DNA from: Lachnospiraceae bacterium
GTDB taxonomy: Bacteria > Bacillota > Clostridia > Lachnospirales > Lachnospiraceae
DNA length: 7,241 bases
Direction: 5' to 3'
Assembly: GCA_003488965.1 (NCBI GenBank)
Contig: DNJW01000016.1
Coordinates: 539-7,779, forward strand
This document shows positions 6,351 to 7,241 of the stretch, in pieces. Under the pieces are notes generated by a model. The model was not told where the DNA came from and ran no database searches. It was given only the letters and a program-made list of their open reading frames with translations. How positions within the stretch are numbered: position 1 is the stretch's first letter; each line of letters opens with the position of its first letter. A program made the position numbers and the translations under genes.

Positions 6351-6491
6351 TCAGATTTTGAACATTTTTAATTTCAGGAAAGCCTGTTCAGCCCCCGAAT
6401 GAACCAATTCCTCCGCCGTACCAATCGGATTTTAAAACCGGTCCGCATCCGTCTTCACATTCAGCTCCTGCAACACCTGATAAACAGAAAA
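6351..6491 (-). pseudogene. Possible remnant of a TfoX C-terminal-domain protein
   Basis: The minus strand reads FSVYQVLQELNVKTDADRF, an in-frame TAA stop (6432-6434), then 26 further codons including GTAEELVHSGAEQAFLKLK before a TGA (6351-6353). The second part resembles the helix-hairpin-helix-like core of the TfoX C-terminal domain, where a 'GI-T-x-EEL-x-x-x-GA-x-x-AFL-x-LK' pattern is common. No start codon with a ribosome binding site is visible, the domain is interrupted, and nothing recognisable follows the TGA. The assignment is from memory of the family pattern only. It could also be chance similarity in non-coding DNA. Confidence 0.3.
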
Positions 6492-6522
6492 CGTATATAA
6501 AAGGATTTTCCAAATGCTTCTT

Positions 6523-6554
6523 TTATGCCAATCCGCTTCTTTTATATGCAAAAA
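6523..6554 (-). other. Out-of-frame native C-terminus of the permease
   Basis: After the T5 run at 6550-6554, the frame one base away reads GCA TAT AAA AGA AGC GGA and on to a TAA at 6523-6525, i.e. AYKRSGLA followed by a stop. This is a typical C-terminus for ABC-2 permeases of this type (aromatic-rich helix, then YK-[KR]-SGL). It is stop-free up to the shift point, which makes coincidence unlikely. Confidence 0.7.
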
Positions 6555-7210
6555 CAAACAGTCCCGCAAAGCATATTTGCCGCGATGATGCAGATATTTT
6601 CCATACCAAGCTGCAGGGAATCTATCCGGTTAAGCATAATGCTAATCTGTTCGGAAAAGATAAATTTTGCTATTTTTGCAATGGTATTATTAAACATTGA
6701 CAGCATCGGCATAAACGAAAAAACCATCATAAAAGGTACTGTTATAGAGGTAGCCATCATCTGGGTTTTGCTCCAGATACCTATTGCCGCCCCTATCAGC
6801 AGCGAGGACAGAATACCAACTGCCATAATCATCATAAACGCAATTTTTTCCAGAAATCCAAAATTGCCTGCTGCACAGATGACTGCCGCTCCCATCATGC
6901 ATGCAAACCATATATAACTGCCCACCCCCGCTAAATACTCGTAAGGTTTTACGTTTGACATCATAAGCACACGAAGCGTATTCTTTTCCTTCTCCTCAGC
7001 TATAACGGCAGCGATACTTGTCAAAGGCGCCATCCCTATATACATAGCAGCAAATAAATTTACAAAAAAATGCTCCGGCATCCCTTCTATAGTGATTGCA
7101 TAACTCATAACCAACGTAAGAAACGGAAACATAACAAACTGAATGAGAACCGTTTTATTTTGAATTGTATCCTTTAATTGCTTTTTAAAAATTGCTATTG
7201 TATTACTCAT
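6542..7210 (-). CDS. ABC-2 type permease, apparently frameshifted at its 3' end
   Basis: A membrane subunit of an ABC-2 exporter, 222 residues as read. Six hydrophobic segments lie at about residues 20-40, 50-72, 94-118, 122-146, 152-175 and 202-220. Between helices 2 and 3 is the family motif EEKEKNTLRVL (72-82). The reading frame ends in CGTVCFCI. The usual family ending is present in the next frame: a one-base shift at the T5 run (6550-6554) or at 6562 gives FAYKRSGLA and a stop at 6523-6525, for about 228 residues. So this is either a true 3' frameshift or a sequence error. Because only the last few residues change, the protein may still work. The start is ATG 7210, since GGAGG (7216-7220) lies just before it and inside the longer frame from 7222. 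Substrate unknown; its ATPase is probably encoded just outside the window. Confidence 0.85.
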   Translation of the reverse strand: MSNTIAIFKKQLKDTIQNKTVLIQFVMFPFLTLVMSYAITIEGMPEHFFVNLFAAMYIGMAPLTSIAAVIAEEKEKNTLRVLMMSNVKPYEYLAGVGSYIWFACMMGAAVICAAGNFGFLEKIAFMMIMAVGILSSLLIGAAIGIWSKTQMMATSITVPFMMVFSFMPMLSMFNNTIAKIAKFIFSEQISIMLNRIDSLQLGMENICIIAANMLCGTVCFCI

Positions 7211-7215
7211 ATTAA

Positions 7216-7220
7216 CCTCC
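7216..7220 (-). promoter_or_regulatory. Ribosome binding site fixing the permease start
   Basis: GGAGG on the minus strand lies 5 nt before ATG 7210. The alternative ATG at 7222 would be directly in front of it and has no site of its own, so the protein begins MSNTIAIFKKQ. Confidence 0.75.
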
Positions 7221-7223
7221 ATG

Positions 7224-7241
7224 TCAGAGCAGCTTGCTGCG
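7224..7241 (-). CDS. Possible 3' end of an upstream gene (partial)
   Basis: The minus strand reads five codons (R-S-K-L-L) and then TGA at 7226-7224, 13 nt before the permease start. The tight spacing fits the end of a partner ATPase gene, as is usual for such exporters. Only 18 bases are visible, so the identity is a guess from context. Confidence 0.3.
   Translation of the reverse strand, partial: RSKLL

Larger units (their letters stand above)
6137..6522. other. Intergenic region between the degV and permease genes
   Basis: This stretch of almost 390 bp has no intact gene. Going left to right it holds the degV leader, the degV promoter with palindrome (6217-6246), an AT-rich part (about 6247-6350) with nothing I recognise, and a degenerate minus-strand reading frame (6351-6491) with a TfoX-like end. 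I see no clear terminator after the permease gene. Confidence 0.6.

Noticed and set aside
6386..6404. GTTCA-N9-TGAAC hairpin as terminator after the permease
   Set aside because: Five-pair stem with a nine-base loop and no T run on either side; it falls within the degenerate coding remnant.
6525..6917. Plus-strand 130-codon open frame antisense to the right-hand permease
   Set aside because: It is the complement of hydrophobic permease codons and lacks a ribosome binding site and family features.
7211..7222. ATG 7222 as start of the right-hand permease
   Set aside because: Its first codons are the GGAGG ribosome binding site itself; ATG 7210 is correctly spaced.

Overview
The window looks like chromosomal DNA of a low- to mid-GC Gram-positive anaerobe, most likely a Clostridia/Lachnospiraceae-type Firmicute. 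The grounds are strong AGGAGG-type ribosome binding sites, AT-rich promoters in otherwise moderate-GC DNA, a DegV protein, a DUF1294 protein, and a response regulator/ABC transporter/small histidine kinase module of the bacteriocin- or bacitracin-resistance type. The taxon is inferred from gene style, not from a marker gene.

Left part (1-1774): a possible terminator tail of an upstream gene, then an AT-rich promoter region with two TTGCA inverted pairs around a good sigma-A promoter. This drives argG (argininosuccinate synthase). No argH follows. Instead, 48 bp later comes a small DUF1294 membrane protein whose stop lies 14 bp before a response regulator gene.

Centre (1789-5265, + strand): an OmpR-type response regulator, an ABC ATPase with a Glu in the Q-loop position (the 'E-loop' of LanF-type immunity transporters), a six-helix ABC-2 permease overlapping the ATPase gene by 23 bp, and a short histidine kinase with one membrane helix and no visible extracellular sensor. 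In the 100 bp between regulator and ATPase lie four tandem TTAACA-like hexamers with 11-12 nt steps. The last one is the -35 element of a promoter, which looks like the operator of this system. The likely circuit is: transporter and kinase perceive a membrane-active peptide, the kinase phosphorylates the regulator, and the regulator activates the transporter genes.

Right part (5300-7241, - strand): a DegV/FakB-like fatty-acid-binding protein converges on the kinase gene. Its promoter carries a perfect 12-bp palindrome exactly between -35 and -10, a classical repressor arrangement. Upstream lies a degenerate stretch with a possible TfoX C-terminal remnant (in-frame stop), then an ABC-2 permease gene. 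The normal C-terminal codons of that gene (ending YKRSGLA) are present but in another frame, after a one-base shift at a T5 run. The last bases on the right may be the end of its partner ATPase gene.

The most useful observations are the tandem-repeat operator, the palindrome in the degV promoter, the argG inverted pairs, and the 3'-end frameshift of the right-hand permease. I see no RNA genes, insertion sequences, CRISPR arrays or phage genes.
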